A stretch of DNA of 47,213 nt from the NCBI GenBank assembly GCA_030826945.1, contig JAPQLC010000026.1, positions 1 through 47,213 on the forward strand, written 5' to 3'. The first letter of the stretch is position 1; the number at the start of each line of letters is the position of its first letter. A model generated the notes under the pieces. That model had not been told where the DNA came from and did not search any database. It saw only the letters and a list, made by a program, of their open reading frames with translations. Below are positions 46,682 through 47,213 of this stretch, piece after piece. The position numbers and the translations under genes were made by a program. This stretch comes from Candidatus Thiobius zoothamnicola (GTDB lineage Bacteria; Pseudomonadota; Gammaproteobacteria; Chromatiales; Chromatiaceae).

Positions 46682-47213
46682 GGTTTTCCACAAGCGACTT
46701 TGTGAGTTGCGCCATTACTTCTAACTGATTCTTCAGTGTCATAGATTCTAAAATTCACTTCTCTTACAAACCGTTTTTGGAGAGATTCTGCCAAATCTCC
46801 AAAGCCTAACTCTTCCATATCTGCAATTTTCAGAGGTAACGAATATTCTTTTCCAGGCTTTGCCAACCCTAAACTTCTTGCCTTCTCAAGTAAGGCTTGG
46901 TTGCTTAGGGCAACGTCAAAATCGCTCACTCTACCAACATCAAAAGGTATCTTTGTATCGAAGCTGCGGCCAGAAACAGCACTTCCTTGCATAAAAACAC
47001 CCGTATTACGAAAACCTCCCCTTGCAAGAGTTCCCTGAATTTGCTGTCCAAATTGTTTGAATTGGCCAAAACTTTTGAACCCTAAGGGTAGTTGTGATAG
47101 CCCCCACGGATCGACCCACTGATTGGTATCGTGAACATAGGTTTGTGGGGCCAATCCCCCGGCCAGCCCAACCGGATCCGGACTCAGATACTGTGCCGAT
47201 GCGGGATCATAAT
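46678..47213 (-). CDS. Rhs protein C-terminal end with nucleotidyltransferase-like toxin domain (5' partial)
   Basis: The gene continues beyond the right edge of the window. The visible part begins with the conserved end of the Rhs core, YDPASAQYLSPDPVGLAGG, then YVHDTNQWVDPWGLS, after which sequence becomes variable. The variable domain of about 140 residues contains VFMQGSAVSGRSF and GRVSDFDVALSNQALLEKA, a G-S plus D-x-D arrangement typical of the polymerase-beta nucleotidyltransferase fold. Rhs proteins carry such C-terminal toxins to rivals, often via type VI secretion; the core shell encloses the toxin. The domain has no close relative that I know, so its target is open. Confidence 0.85.
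   Translation of the reverse strand, partial: YDPASAQYLSPDPVGLAGGLAPQTYVHDTNQWVDPWGLSQLPLGFKSFGQFKQFGQQIQGTLARGGFRNTGVFMQGSAVSGRSFDTKIPFDVGRVSDFDVALSNQALLEKARSLGLAKPGKEYSLPLKIADMEELGFGDLAESLQKRFVREVNFRIYDTEESVRSNGATHKVACGKP

Noticed and set aside
1..47213. CRISPR arrays, tRNA or rRNA genes, insertion sequences, prophage
   Set aside because: I saw no regularly spaced repeats, no tRNA-like CCA-ended cloverleaf, no transposase or integrase frame, and no phage structural genes.

Overview
The window is chromosomal DNA of a gammaproteobacterium. The evidence is a set of housekeeping genes with typical gammaproteobacterial arrangements: rpsO-pnp, rluC facing away from rne, infA converging on clpA, and a primary sigma factor gene (rpoD). 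Key residues of RNase E fall at exactly the E. coli numbers (D303, D346, C404, C407). Base composition looks close to even except in a few AT-richer patches. I cannot name the genus. I see no tRNA, rRNA, CRISPR array, insertion sequence or prophage.

Layout. 136-5874: alanyl-tRNA synthetase, a TetR-type regulator facing away from dihydroxy-acid dehydratase (ilvD), and an EVE-domain protein. 6054-6696: a stand-alone TIR-domain protein. 6698-12412: five genes on the minus strand that look like one envelope glycan/lipid-modification unit: a polyprenyl-phosphate glycosyltransferase (GT2), then two pairs of an ArnT-like glycosyltransferase plus a PAP2 phosphatase. 12547-15998: pnp, rpsO with a structured leader, and a DsbA-like oxidoreductase. 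16079-17103: two tandem small exported DUF1566-type paralogues ending in a clear terminator.

17412-22650 is the least conventional part. It holds an NtrC-type response regulator that lacks the GAFTGA loop, and, starting only 20 bases away on the other strand, two translationally coupled membrane-anchored GTPases of unknown function. rpoD follows with a small membrane protein, then a 2-oxoglutarate oxygenase-like gene facing away from a ferredoxin-reductase-type protein, infA, clpA (no clpS beside it), hemW, pabB with phhB, phaR, a YgiQ-type radical SAM enzyme, rluC and rne. After rne come a secreted-protein gene whose frame appears shifted just after the signal peptide, a VanZ-like protein, an RND efflux pump with its adaptor, and proC.

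The right end (45970-47213) is an Rhs polymorphic-toxin locus read on the minus strand: the end of the Rhs core, a variable C-terminal domain with a nucleotidyltransferase-like signature, an overlapping AT-rich putative immunity gene, and a decayed piece of Rhs repeat. The strongest candidates for undescribed biology are the GTPase pair with its atypical divergent regulator, the Rhs toxin/immunity module, the TIR protein, and the duplicated glycosyltransferase/phosphatase cluster.
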